64,000 nucleotides of DNA from contig QVRM01001778.1 of assembly GCA_003439945.1 (NCBI GenBank), positions 1-64,000 on the forward strand, written 5' to 3'. The translations under genes were made by a program, and so were the position numbers. Of the stretch, positions 1-34,909 are shown one piece after another. How positions within the stretch are numbered: the first letter of the stretch is position 1; each line of letters begins with the position of its first letter. Below the pieces are notes generated by a model that made no database searches, was not told where the DNA came from, and saw only the letters and a program-made list of their open reading frames with translations. The stretch comes from Dermanyssus gallinae (Eukaryota; Arthropoda; Arachnida; Mesostigmata; Dermanyssidae).

Positions 1-1110
1 ACTCAATCGAACACATGCATGTCCTCTGCATGTTCGGTGAGCAATGAGCGACTCGCTCATGACAGGTGAGATTCGTTTGAGATCTGCGCGGACAGCTGAT
101 AATAGACGAATGCAAAGAGATGATGTTAGGCGTTAGGCGCCAATTCCGTCGTCGATACGGTGGCCGATCACGGAATGATGTTTGTTCGCCTAGCTGACAA
201 CGCCTCGATGCCAATCCAGCCACCGAATACTACTTCTACGTTCTAGCGTTCAGCTCAGTGCCTGGCTTCTATATAGTGGTCAGCACGTTTATTGTATAGC
301 TTTATTGTCTCGCTGTAGCATCAGGCTTTGTATTGGCTCCCGCCGGACAGTTTCTCTTCTTGGTCGTGTCTTAACAACCAAGAAGATATGTGATATCAGA
401 TATCAGATATTTTTGCTCAGATTATCAGAAGAAATATCTGAGAAGAAAGAAATATCAGAATCTGATATGAGAAATTTCAGAATCTGATATTTCTGATATT
501 AGACATCAGGAATAATCTCATATTATTTCTGAAAAACAATATCAGTTTATTTTATCAAATTCTGATAAAAGTTTGATCCGAATTTGACAAATTCTGTATC
601 AGATCAGACCAGATGAACTGAAAAAACTCAGATCTGGTTTTGATCAGAATCAGATCAAACCAGATCTGAGTTTTTAAGTCATCAAAACAAACGCTGGTTT
701 TGATCGTTTCGCAAAACCAGCGAAACGAAAAAAGCAAGTTTCGCTGTATTCGCTATAGCGCTGTATTCACTGTACAGACAGCTGACTACCTGCTATAGGG
801 AAGCAGCTGGCCGCTGTGGCCATAGGTTGTCGTATATAGTTGGTACAGCTGCTGGCCTGCGTGTCGTGGCAAGAAGGACGAATAACAAAAAAGAGAGAAG
901 GCGGAGTAGAAGAGGACACGCAATTGCGCTGTTTTGGCTTTGTTTTGTCAGACGTGTTTTTGGCCGGCGGAGCGGCGTTAGTAGAACTCTAACACGAATT
1001 GTTGTTGTTGATGTTGTTGTTGCTGTTGTTGTTGTTGTGGTAGATGTCTTTGTTGTTGTTGTTGTTGTTGTTGTTGTAATTGTCGTCAGTCAGTCCGCAC
1101 CGTTGAGCGA
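1..1110. repeat. segmental duplication, upstream copy
   Basis: Matches 4690-5380 in order: ATTCCGTCGTCGATACGGTG, GATCACGGAATGATGTT, GTTCGCCTAGCTGACA, TTGGTACAGCTGCTG, AGGCGGAGTAGAAGAGGACA, then a (GTT)n tract. It lies directly upstream of ABC exon 1. This copy contains an extra segment at about 380-740 rich in TCTGATATT-like words, absent from the other copy. Confidence 0.8.
380..740. repeat. TCTGATAT-rich low-complexity insertion
   Basis: Dense imperfect repeats of GATATCAGATATCAGATAT and, further on, GATCAGATCAGACCAGAT-type words. There is no coding signal. It is present only in the first copy of the segmental duplication. Confidence 0.7.
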
Positions 1111-1543
1111 TGTAGAAGATGGGGCATCTTCGTGCACTGATGCTGCTCCCAGAAATCGTCCGATTCAATCGGACATCTAGTTTAGCAGGGGTGGCTGTTT
1201 GACGCCTACTTAAATGTAGCTTGCTGACACTGTTCCTATCCAGCTAGAATTAGATACCTGCGGTGCCTAATCATCTTCTGCCGTGTTTGTACAAAAGTAC
1301 ACCCTTGGTACCAACGTATAACCAGACTATTTTAAGCCATACCCATTTCGGTAAGCGCTTAGCGCCGCTGCGGCTGCTGCTGGTGCAACTGATCTTGCTT
1401 TCGCCGCTACAATTACTTCTGCTCTCGGCTTCTCAACTTCCAAAAGTTTTGTCGGTATTTGCCGGCGCGTGCAGGAGAGAAACAGTGCATCCATCGTGCT
1501 CAGTCTCGATGAACACGCTGCCAATCCGCAGCGTGCGTAGAGA

Positions 1544-24393
<22,850 letters not shown>

Positions 24394-24612
24394 CTGAGAC
24401 ACAACGGACAACTACAATACGTTGTCTTCTATGGCCTCAGCACGAAGGTCCATGGCAGCTCGTGAATACGTTTGCGATTGATCTACCGGACGTCTCCAAC
24501 TAGATCAAAAGCTGCATCAATACGTTTATGCACGTATAGCTAGATGTCAGCAAAGTGCTGACCGATTTGTGTCGAGGTATGTAGCGGAAAAACTCTTAAT
24601 TTGCCTTCGTTC

Positions 24613-24768
24613 TATATATATAATATATTATATATATCCTACGATATATATTATATATATATATATATATAGATATATATATATATATATATATATATAG
24701 ATATATATATATATATATTATATATCTATATATATCTATATATCATATATATATATATATATATATAT
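24613..24768. repeat. (TA)n microsatellite cluster
   Basis: About 155 bases of TA repeats with ATATATCTATATAT interruptions, in the 3' flank of the ABC gene. Another pure tract lies at 25255-25312. Confidence 0.95.
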
Positions 24769-25179
24769 CTGTGTTTGTATAGGCATTGCTCCAAAGAAAC
24801 CAATAGACTTTGTTATTTCTGTTAACTTGCATCTAAATTCTCATTATTGTGGACAGCAAGTAATTATGACATTGTTTCTCTAAGATTTTGAGACATACCC
24901 ATGCCTTTGTAAAATGGTAATTAAATTTGGGGGGTATTAACCGACTGAAGCGGTAGCACGTGTACTTATTGTTCTTCCATTGTAAATGATCTGTTTTTAA
25001 ATAACATATTTTTTCATAAATTTATATATACATATATATGTAAACATTGTGGCACGTGTAATATTGACCGATACCACATATTGCAATGCAAGGAAATAGA
25101 AGGTTGTTCGATGCATGCAGTAGTGAAAGATGTTATCAGACGACACGAATTTTAGGTAATATCTACCATTTTCTGGTGA

Positions 25180-25223
25180 AATAAACGTGTATGCATATAT
25201 ACATATATAGTCGGTGGAATAAA
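25180..25223 (+). promoter_or_regulatory. candidate polyadenylation signals for the ABC gene
   Basis: AATAAA occurs at 25180-25185 and again at 25218-25223. I saw no earlier AATAAA after the stop at 24393. Use of either implies a 3' UTR of about 0.8 kb. Transcript support is lacking. Confidence 0.3.
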
Positions 25224-25250
25224 GAGAGGGACGCGGGCGACAACTTTGAC

Positions 25251-25315
<65 letters not shown>

Positions 25316-25319
25316 TGTC

Positions 25320-27428
25320 ACTCAACTCGTAAATGTCCCCAGTTCTGGGAAGAAGCTCTGTTGCACGCCATTATGTTTCTCTTCCAAGCACAGACACCTT
25401 TTGTCCTGTTTTGGTCAAAAATAAGATATTTTTATTTGATGAGCGACATGTGTGTTCTATTTGCCGTAGTGGTAAGCAGTAAATGATCGTCCTTCTCAGG
25501 TTGATTTTCATTGGCTTGAACTGTAAACGGTTCCCCCGGTAGATCACCAATAACTTACCATAACATTGATTAAGTGTATGGTTTGCTTGGTATGGTAGTG
25601 AGACTGCCTTCACCCAACAGCCAGGACAGACTAACAATGAGAGTGTTGCCTGTTTGTGCTCTTGTAGGAAGCCTACGCTTTATCACAGGTAATCAAAATG
25701 AATTTGGCTATTACAGGCAAGCAATGAAATTCGCGCGCGAAAACCGTACAATTTGATGACCTCACTCCGTATGGAACCCATTTAGAAGACCTAGAAATGA
25801 TTTCAGACCTGTTGAGGGCCCTTTCGCAACGGTTTTATGGGGGAAAGTTGCCAATGTTCCGACACGCTTTGATAGCTTTGGTCTTTTATTGAGATTCGTA
25901 ACAGAACATTCCATATTTTATTTTTTGTACTTATTTAACTATGACATTACAGCCATGCCTCAGTGTCCAACTTGACTTGAGATCCCTACAAGCATGCAAG
26001 AAAACGGATGCAAAAACGATTTACTCTGCTAATACACGTATGTGAAAATAATCATTTAAAGTTAAATATAAGGAAGGTGATGCATGCAAAGGCAATCCGA
26101 GAAATGGATAGTCAAAATTGATTTTTTGGGAAGATGAAAATACTCGTTTACTTCCTTTCACAGAGCACAATCAACATGCAACACAATGTGCGCGTTTGAA
26201 GTATTACGATTTTTTTTGGAAACAAATTGCTATTGGGATCTACAAGTGCAATTACTGCGTCAGACCGCAAACCGTCTGAACCATTTATAGTCCGAGTGCA
26301 TTCGTATATGAATTCTGATTAGAATGTTTTGTATCATTTCTAAGTATTTTCTTCATATGAATTGTATACACCCAACCTCTCAAAGTAAGAGTACCCAGTG
26401 GGCTCCATCATGTTGAGGTAGCTAATGTTTGCTGTCGATTACCGTAATCACAATGACTACATGAACAACTATAATACACAAGAACAACTAGGTGGAGTGC
26501 AGACAGGGCGTGTGGGGGAGGTTTTCCTTGTAGCACACTGCATTCTGGCTCTTCTGTCCGTCTCCCATGCACAATGCCGGCTCCCTCCTGCGTCTCCCAT
26601 ACTCGAGGCTGTTCACCGAGCGCAGCGCGAAACGCGCCACTCCTTCACATAGCTTCACCTGCTTCTGCACCCACCCGCTTAGCTGCCGCTTGAACGCGAC
26701 CATGAGTGGGGCGCCGTCCGTTGTTGTGCTTTAGCATCCCCAACTCAACGTAGCGATCCTGAGGAATGCTCCTGCCATCGGCTCCTACCCATGCTGCTAC
26801 CCTCTCCACTGAGCAGCTGGGAGCAAGCGACCTCGGGCAACCCTCTCCTTGGCCCTTTCGCACCTGGTCGTCGGGAGGAGTCGGCTTGATTCGTCTCCCA
26901 TCCTCGCTCGGTTTGTTGACACTGGTGAACGTTCGAGCTCGCTTCTAGGCTATGAACGTACGGCACTAGCAAACCGCCCTAAGCCGCCGGATCTCAGCTG
27001 TTGAGCGACAGAACAAGACCGAGTTACCGAGTACAACAACAACAGCTTCCTCTACGACCGGCCGACTGGAATGGTCCCGTTGCCGTTCGACAGTGCGTAG
27101 TTCGGGTAACTGCTGCCGCCGCCGCGCCGAGTTGAGTGAATCGGCAGGCGTCAAAGTGTTCATACTGACGACTGACTACGCATGAATTGATTGCGGCGTC
27201 TCTACGAGCTGTTCAGGCGCGAAAACCAAAGGGCTCCGAACAACATACGTTCGTACGTGGTAAATAGATAGGCACACGTCCTGGAACGGAACGGTTCATC
27301 CCTTCGTCATCAAACGCAAGGCACGCTGAACTCGGGCGTCGGACGAAACTGCAGCCGCATCGCTGAAGGCTGACGCACCTCATTCGCAGTGTATCCTGGT
27401 GCAGTGGTGGTACTGCGTGTCGGCCATA
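25320..27428. other. intergenic region upstream of archease
   Basis: 25.4-26.4 kb is AT-rich without recognisable features. 26.5-27.4 kb is clearly GC-richer and likely includes the archease promoter and 5' UTR. Several open stretches on both strands there match nothing I know. Confidence 0.4.
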
Positions 27429-27579
27429 ATGGACGCGGACCCGCCCAAACAGACAGGCGATACCGGTAACAATGAATGGTTCGAAACGGAGGAAGAGTCT
27501 CTATCCTGTCAGAAAGAGTTCATCCCATTATCTCAGCTTGCACCCGAGGATCTGCTTGTACCGCACGTCAAGTACACAA
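27429..27579 (+). CDS. ZBTB8OS: archease exon 1
   Basis: Starts MDADPPKQTGDTGNNEWF, an acidic N-terminal extension, and ends at PHVKYT. This fits the residues just before the DHTAD motif in archease (KYEYLDHTAD). The donor A|GTAGGT is phase 1. A GTG 30 bases upstream is also in frame, but the ATG is preferred. Confidence 0.65.
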
Positions 27580-28164
27580 GTAGGTGCACGGCTTATTCAA
27601 CCATTGCTTAGATAAGGTTGCAAACCCCCATATAAATTGCGAGTAAACTATGTGGTAACGTGATCGTAATAAGTCTCGTCGCTCCTTGTTGGGGAAAGAA
27701 GTCTAAGTAGATGGAGGTCGATGAGCTGATGTTGTTCTTCTTCTCATATTTGGCAAACGGTAGTCTCATAGATTGGCGGAGTACATACAGTTTTCCTATC
27801 AAGGGAAAAGCATGGCGCCGCCTTATCCTGTGATATGAGCTCTGAATCGCAGATCATAGGCAGATAGCCACGGGGACATTACAGAGTTGGCTGACGGAAT
27901 CTTTTACATATAAGAAGAAGAAGAACCACACACCAAGATTAACTCGTCTTTACTTATTGCTTTGTAGACTCTGAGTTTCACGAGCAAATACCCTGTCATA
28001 GTTCTTTAAGATACTGCAGGAGAACACAGTGATCAATGCAGAATGCTAAGTCTCAGGTCGACAATAATCTAGATCAACTTCTCGTAGACGCTCCCTGTAA
28101 GAATTCCAACTTGAATTCGCTGCATTCCACGCACCCTATAATAATAATAATAATAATAATAATG

Positions 28165-28197
<33 letters not shown>

Positions 28198-29532
28198 GTT
28201 TGCGCGGGATGTTACTATGAAGACTCGCTGGGTAAGGTGGTGCTTAGGCTGGGATCCTGGGGAGCCTGTGACTATGTACGGCACTTTTATATGCGTTATT
28301 GCAACACCATCAAAGGCATGTGTCTTCTGTCTCTAACTGTTGTACTCTAGTTTTCTTTCTTTTTTAAATGCATCACACAGGTTTCTACTAAGTTGCAAGC
28401 ACGCTGACCAGTGTTCGCTTCTGTTTGTATTGGCGATGATGTGTTCTTGAGTTCTCTGATTGCTATCGGTCTGGGCACACGGGTTAATGAGCAGGAGAAA
28501 AGAGTCACAATAAGTGCATACGTACTTCATGGAGTGCAATCCTATAGCCCCTGTGTTATACCTGAAAGACATATATACTAAAAACAAAATCTTTGTTTGT
28601 CTTGTATGTCTTGCATTTTTAGTTGATGTACGTGACGACCTCATGGATGTCGAGTAAGTACCACATAGAGCTGCACAAATCACAATATCGGTCTTATCGG
28701 CTTCTGTACGGTTCTGTAGAACGAGAGGCTGTATTTTTGTGTCTTCATGTGTTGAATGATTTACTGCTTGCTGCGCACTGGTTGGCTGTAGTCATGATAG
28801 TGCTAAGTGTAAGGTCCTAGACAGAGGCCTTTTTTCAGTTGAACTGAGGTGCATAATCTTTGTTACTAGGTGCAAAATGCTTGGTGCGCAGACTACCTAA
28901 CTTTACTAGCAACGTATACAAGTTAGACATGATTTACGCATTATGAGCTATTTTGATCTAACTTACCAGTATTAGGTTATCTTAGGTCGCCTTCAGCCAC
29001 ATTAGTAGTGATTAACGTGGCTTGGCAGAAGAGGTTACCTATCAGTACAGTGGAAAATGCGGAGAGTTATTTCTCCGAATGCCCTTTTAACATACAGAAA
29101 CAAAAACGGATAACTGCAGTGGTGCACGTGGCCTTTGCAGTCGCGTTAGTGCGGAGAAATCGACCGCAAGTGGGTCCCTCATATTTTTAGCCATAAGCTA
29201 TTTACATATGTGTACATGATGTTGTTTTCTCGCAGATTTTGTTGCCGGGGTGACTCGACAAAGGAAGCGTTTGAGCAGGGCGCTGTGGCAATGTATGCCT
29301 ACCTGTACGAACCGGGCCAAATTGACATCAAAGGCTATTGTATCGTCGAGGCAGAGGGTATGCGATGTTCTTTCTCTCTCTATTTCTATATATATATATA
29401 TATATAAATATATGCATAAAATTATAAATATAAATTAAAATGTATATATATGTTAAAATGATATATATATATATATATTTTTTTTTATTTTTTTAAATAT
29501 GAAATGTATTTATTGAAATCAAATTATATATA

Positions 29533-29591
<59 letters not shown>

Positions 29592-30005
29592 TGCGTAGTT
29601 GGTCGTATGTCGTAATGGACCAGTTTCTGTTTGATAAATTAACTTTCGGCCATACCGAGGGCATGCAATAGAGAGTAGTAAGCGGCATGGATCCTGTTGA
29701 ACTTAACGTCGACGCCTGTCGAATGTCACTGCTTCACAGGTCGAGAGCTCGCCGACCTCTTCTATCGGTTTATTGACGAGCTGCAGTTTGCACTGGGCGG
29801 TGAGCCGCACCTGTTAGTTCGCAAGGTTCAGATCATCGAGTTCGATGAGGCGACCTTTCTGCTACGAGCGAAGTGCTTCGGTGAGTGCTTTGATGCGAAG
29901 CGCCATCAGAGTGAACGCCGCCTCGAAACAATCCTCAAGGAGAACGTGCGGATCGAGCGTAGTGAGGACGGACACGTTGAAGTTCGCTACAGCATCGACT
30001 GCTAA
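27429..30005 (+). CDS. ZBTB8OS: Archease (tRNA-splicing ligase cofactor), four exons (whole gene)
   Basis: Archease stimulates the RtcB-type tRNA ligase complex, which joins tRNA halves and, in animals, XBP1 mRNA. The exons are 27429-27579, 28623-28653, 29236-29357 and 29740-30005: 570 bases, 189 aa, against about 167 aa for the human protein. The recognisable core is GDSTKEAFEQGAVAMYAYL, then VEAEG|RELADLFYRFIDEL, then VRKVQIIEF and a C-terminus ending RYSIDC, which parallels the acidic IDI end of known archeases. All four exons are phase compatible. The oddity is the N-terminal DHTADV motif. If the 31-base exon is right it reads DDLMDV: the second Asp is kept but His-Thr is lost. That exon is the weak point of the model; the rest is a confident family match. 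Confidence 0.82.
28140..28198. repeat. (ATA)n microsatellite in archease intron 1
   Basis: About 19 ATA/AAT units with one TGATAA interruption. Confidence 0.95.
28623..28653 (+). CDS. ZBTB8OS: archease exon 2 (31-base micro-exon, tentative)
   Basis: A clean acceptor (ATTTTTAG) and a strong donor (GA|GTAAGT) bracket 31 bases. They join exon 1 (phase 1) to exon 3 (phase 2) without a frame break. The encoded IDVRDDLMDV places DV exactly nine residues from the GD of exon 3, as in DHTADVQLHAWGD. The His and Thr of the motif are absent, so either the protein is divergent or the real exon lies elsewhere. Confidence 0.5.
29236..29357 (+). CDS. ZBTB8OS: archease exon 3
   Basis: Encodes FCCRGDSTKEAFEQGAVAMY and on to CIVEAEG. 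This is the helix and strand after the metal-binding motif of archease (WGDTLEEAFEQCAMAM in human). The acceptor is TCTCGCAG and the donor G|GTATGC is phase 1. A (TA)n tract follows about 29 bases after the donor. Confidence 0.85.
29386..29590. repeat. (TA)n tracts in archease intron 3
   Basis: TA tracts at 29386-29406, 29459-29480 and 29532-29590. They fill most of the 382-base intron. Confidence 0.95.
29740..30005 (+). CDS. ZBTB8OS: archease exon 4 (stop exon)
   Basis: Encodes RELADLFYRFIDELQFAL, then VRKVQIIEFDEATFLLRAK, and ends RYSIDC-TAA. It corresponds to the LLFHFLDEWL and IPREVKVLSID segments and the C-terminal acidic strand of archease. The acceptor is CTTCACAG. A 59-bp AT tract lies about 150 bases upstream. 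Confidence 0.88.
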
Positions 30006-31680
30006 GCCAGCGCTACGGCGATGACGCTACGGCGACGACCAGATGAAGGCCAGATGAAGGCCAGACCGAAGGAAATGCCGTAGCTTAAAGGCACCTCTAT
30101 TATGATGACAGAACAGGGTGTATGTAGTATGTATAGTGGTTCATGAAGTGGCAGAGAGTTTTCTTCATGATGTGACAGATTTTCGGCATCACGTGACACA
30201 CTTTTTCATATTGTGACATAATTGTTTTTATACAAGCGCACGCTCAGCAACAAAATCGATGTCTGTGGTGGGTAAGGGAGTTTGTGTGTCCTCACGTGAC
30301 GTCCTCCACCATGCAAACAGACCGAACTTGGTGAACTTCGAACGAGCCACAGCTTTAGGGTAAATGGATTGTTAAGGTTTTAGGTTAGTTCGTTTGACGT
30401 CAAAGAAGTACTCTAGCAGATCCGTTCGTGCATTTTAGAAAGTAGCAACGGAGAAAACATTTGTCAAGAGGACATCTTCAGCCCAACCAATTTCAATATC
30501 CAACCTGTAGCCTCTCAGCCAAATTCGTGTATTTCTTCAGCAAAGGCTGCCGGGAGCGATACTCTAATGTGGGGAGTGCAAGGAACAATATATACGTATG
30601 AAGACCTGAGGGTCAGTGATGGTGAAACAACGGAAACTTGTGTTAATTTAATTATATTAAGTAATACATTTGAAGGTTAAACGACATGCACATGCACTTC
30701 AGTACCTACTACCAAATAACGGCTTGGCCCGATCTTTAGTGCACCAAGCAAGACAATCACAGTTAATTCACAGCTTCCCCACATTATACATAAATATATA
30801 TGTATGTGTATATATATATATATATCTCGAGCGGTGAGACTAAGATCTACAACTGTGCCTTTGAAAATTCTCGCTCGTATCGACTGGACGAATTGACGTT
30901 GAGGCATTTTTGCAGCGAGCACGAATGGCCACGTTGCCAGTTTGTCAAAGCTCATTAATAGCGATAATCGATCTGGTCGTAGCACAATATTGGAAACACA
31001 TGAGATCCAGTTTTAAAAGCAGGCAGTTTACCAAAGTTCTATCCGTTTCGTTCACAGGCTTCATGAGGGCTCCAAGTGTAGGGAGAAAGGTTTTGAGAAT
31101 TTGCTAAGCTAATTGGAGAAACTTCTCATGGATGCGCACAAATCCATCTTAAACTGAAAACCGCAGATGAATTGAGAAACGCGGATGTACGATATCTTTT
31201 GCTAACTTGTTCAAGACGGACAGTACTGATGTTCTGCCAGCTCGAATTTGTTATCGCGTGATTTGCTCGTAGGCCGTTCATCCACTGACCAATGAACAGA
31301 ACAGGTGTCGAACACCGGCGATACTATCCGATGGCCATTTATAGGAACTAATAGCTTCCATTTTTAGTGCCTTTTTTGCATTTTAGACTCTATGCAACAA
31401 CATTAATCAGTAAAAAATGTCGACATTTGTCACTCGCCATAACCGAGGTCATATGTTGGCTGCGGTTTAGTTAAACGCTCTAAAGTATAGTTTCGATAGG
31501 TAAGGCTATATCACCTAGATAGGATCACCAAGGGAGCGGTGGGTGCGAACTTTAAGTTGAAACGACTCACCTTATAGACCTTTTTTTGTGTAGGATTGCA
31601 AAGCATTCTTTGTGTTCGCGGTGCGAGCTTAATTTAAGCACCCAATACATACACATCATGTATATTCGAATATGATATAA

Positions 31681-31748
<68 letters not shown>

Positions 31749-31900
31749 CAGTACATTTTTCTTGTCTTAATCAAATGTCAAAATAAAAGCAAATTAAACA
31801 CTTTATTATTAATATTTTTCGTTTTCCTACTCTCCTTTATCTGTGTTGCTCTGTAAACGCGTACGATTTCCTTGCAGTGCTACATTTTGGGGCAGCTGGG
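30006..31900. other. 3' flank of archease, no further gene seen
   Basis: No coding motif on either strand. TA tracts lie at about 30809-30825 and 31678-31746. The first AATAAA I noticed after the archease stop is at 31782, probably too distant to be its signal. Confidence 0.45.
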
Positions 31901-31959
31901 CACCACGTTCTAGCGTTACTACTATTGAAATATAGTTGTTGCTGTTACTACTATTGAAA

Positions 31960-32230
31960 TATAGTTGTTGTTGTTGTTGTTGTTGTTGTTGTCGATTTTG
32001 CCATAGTTGTTTTTATCTTCTCGTCGTCGTCGTTGCAATGATGGTCGTCACCGCAGTTCTCGCCGCAACCATCATTGCCGTGTGTTCACTATAGAAGGTC
32101 GTCGCCATTGTTGTTGTTGTTGTTATTGTTGTTGTTGTTGCTGTTCTTGCTGCCGTTGTTATCAATGTTGTTATTGTTGTAGCTGTCGATGCTGGTTTTG
32201 TTGCTGTTGTTGTTGTTGCTTCTGCTGATG
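31960..32230. repeat. (GTT)n-rich microsatellite region
   Basis: Interrupted GTT/GCT/GTC trinucleotides. Cys- and Leu-rich reading frames here are repeat artefacts. Confidence 0.9.
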
Positions 32231-32539
32231 ATTAGCTTAGCGGCTCACAGCACCCGCACAACACCGTCGATATATGATTCCCGAGCATAGTTTTCTTCCT
32301 CATGGTGATTCTCGTATCTCTCATTCGTCTGATTCACTGACTTGGGTGGCTCTACTTGGCCAGAGACGGTCGGCAGAGGCGACATTGTCGTCGATTGTTA
32401 TTGCCAGCGCTTTGCAGCGCGTAAAGCAGGGCAGGGTTGGCCTGCGTGTCCCCAACCTCCCCCATCTCAACGACAGCTTCAGTCAGCTCGCCTGCCTTTT
32501 CCAACGGTGCCGGTACTCGGCGACACCAGCTGAAAGAAA

Positions 32540-33060
32540 TCACAAAAAACACAGCAGCAGCTGCAGCAGCTGGTGCTGCTCAGCCGTCTGCTCCTGCAGA
32601 AGTAACAGCTGCAAAACTATCAGCGATTGCGTATATCGTTGGCGGCCGATCATTACACCGTCATCATCATTACCAACGACAACACCGACAACAGCAGCAA
32701 TACTAACAACAACAGCAACAACAACAACGACGACAACAGCAACAACAGTAACAGCAACAACAACACCAGCAACAACAAGAACGACAACAACAACAACAAC
32801 GACAACGACGACAACAGCAACAACAGTAGCAGCAACGACGACAACAGCAACAACAGTAGCAGCAACAACAACACCAGCAACAACAAGAACGACAACAACA
32901 ACAACAACAACAACAACGACAACGACGACAACAGCAACAACAGTAGCAGCAACAACAACACCAGCAACAACAAGAACGACAACAAGAACGGCGACGACAA
33001 CAACAACAGCAACAACAACAACAGCAACGACAACAATAAACAATGACGACGACAGCAACA
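32540..33060. repeat. (CAA)n/(GAC)n/(CAG)n compound microsatellite with higher-order units
   Basis: About 500 bases of CAA, CAG and GAC trinucleotides in which a longer block (CAACACCAGCAACAACAAGA then ACGACAACAACAAC) recurs about four times, at roughly 32761, 32867 and 32957. Asn/Ser/Thr-rich frames are not considered genes. Confidence 0.93.
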
Positions 33061-33109
33061 AGCCCGCAGGGGCGTTGTTACGTTATGACAACTGCACGCA
33101 CCTTTGCAC

Positions 33110-33129
33110 CCCCGCCCCCCCCCCCCCCT
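33110..33129. repeat. poly-C tract
   Basis: Near-uninterrupted run of C. Similar poly-G and poly-C tracts occur at about 37982-37995 and 38120-38128. These are sequencing-error-prone. Confidence 0.9.
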
Positions 33130-33299
33130 CCTCTCGCCTCGCCGCGTTACAGTGGTGACAGGCCACAGCATAAGGTCAGCAGTGGCTTGCTGCTGGAACG
33201 TGTACGGCATATTACGATTACTCCTTCTGATAATCATATGTATTACTTCTCGTACTATCACTACTACTACTACTACTACTACTACTATAGTTTTTTTTT

Positions 33300-34126
33300 A
33301 CTATTCCGATGAAAACTACCTACTATACTACATTCGTACATTGTGCCTCGGTAAATGTCGTATTAGTGTTAAGCATTGCAAGAACATAGTTCAATGAGTG
33401 AGTACATATTGTAAATAGACTGTATACACATGAATCGATAAGTACTAATAGTGACTCTAATAATAAGAATATTCATAATGAATGTACCGTTTTACTACTG
33501 TTCCTTTAAGTATCCTCATCATTATTATTATTAATCTTATTATTATTATTATTGCTGTTCATATTGACTTGCTTATTTACGCGGTTCAAATTATATTTCC
33601 TGGACAAACTGCTGTTGAAAACAGGAAGCAAACACGAAATTTTGTAGTCCCACTGCTCGAGCTAACCTGATTTAAGAAGTGTTGAATCGTTATTTATATA
33701 CAATGGCGCAACAAGGCCGCATAACGTAGTCTATATTACCAAGTCACTTGACAATTTATTCACGTGTTTATCGCCTATAAACATACAGATAGCATTTACG
33801 TACATATATATATATATATATATATATATCAGTCGGGACCAAGAACGGGTACGTGTGCGCACGTTCTAATAGCATAACAGCGACGTGACATTTGCTCGTT
33901 CGTGTCAAGTTTTAGTACTTAAATTGCTCATGATTCATTACTTGAGCAGCGTAGTTGCATTTAGAGTAAACGCATGAAGTAACAACATTACTAAAGCCGT
34001 GTAACGCTCGGCTTACGAATTAGGTTAAAGAACAGCCGCACGTTTTCATAATGAAGCACAATGGCTTGCCTTCAGACAATTTATTATCGTGCATTTATAT
34101 GGGCATGCATTTGGCCATTGATTGCC

Positions 34127-34164
<38 letters not shown>

Positions 34165-34560
34165 CTGAGTAGTTTGTGGAAATCAATCGGTAGCTGGTTC
34201 TGTTTTCCGGATCATGGTAGCTCGACGGGGCTGATGCCCTGTCTCTGCCCTATCTCCACCCGAGAGATCAGAACGCATGTTTAATGTCCTCCACGTAGGT
34301 GTCGGTGTTTGTCGTTTGAACGCACGCGACGGCGACATCTGTGCCAAATAAATACAAGGGGATGATTGTTTATTATTTAGCGACTAACAACATTTCTCGC
34401 CGACATTGACATCATTTCCAGTCGACGCGCGTGTTATAAATCAGCAATGAAAACACCGCCTGTTACTCTGGTGCCGCGTTTCACCCGGCCGTTAGAATGA
34501 GAACTACCCGGATTGACTCTATTGAATGTCATTGCGCGAGGTAGTATAGATGAACAACGT
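33300..34560. other. intergenic, no gene recognised
   Basis: Contains (ATT)n at about 33518-33552 and TA tracts at 33803-33829 and 34128-34160. Nothing coding is recognised. Confidence 0.45.
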
Positions 34561-34564
34561 TGGT

Positions 34565-34609
34565 GCCCGGGTCCCGCCGAAGCAGGCCTAGCTTCGGCAG
34601 GGCCCGGGC
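34565..34609. other. strong GC-rich hairpin
   Basis: Two 19-base arms (GCCCGGGTCCCGCCGAAGC and GCTTCGGCAGGGCCCGGGC) pair at 17 positions plus one wobble around a seven-base loop. It stands out sharply from the AT-rich surroundings. Confidence 0.8.
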
Positions 34610-34639
34610 ATTCAATTGTTTCTATCATATATTATGATT

Positions 34640-34905
34640 TCTACGTCTCGTCCATATGACACTGTTATTAGGCCTAGCTTATATATTACTATTTCGAAGC
34701 CTTGGTCATATACTACTCATTTTAGGCTTGAGTCATATATCACTGTTTCCAGGTCTAAGTCACACAAAGATTTTAGGTCTTGTATAATATTACAATTTCT
34801 AGGTTTAGGTCATGTAATACTATTTTAAGGCCAAGGCCATATGTTTCTATTTTTAGGCCTAAGTCGTACATTCCTTATTCAAGGCCTAGATAATATATTG
34901 TTCAT
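34640..34905. repeat. degenerate tandem repeat of about 31-36 bp
   Basis: Repeated TTTTAGGCCTAGGTCATATA-like units (variants GGCTTGAGTCATATATCACT, GGTTTAGGTCATGTAATACT), about eight diverged copies immediately after the GC hairpin. Confidence 0.75.
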
Positions 34906-34909
34906 TATT

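Noticed and set aside
26425..27163. Divergent gene on the minus strand upstream of archease
   Set aside because: Several open stretches of 60-76 codons exist on both strands, but none has a motif, convincing splice sites or a long frame. Probably GC-rich promoter DNA.
32274..33261. Open frames of up to 294 codons over the CAA/GAC repeat
   Set aside because: Open on both strands in several frames because of low complexity. No domain or signal.
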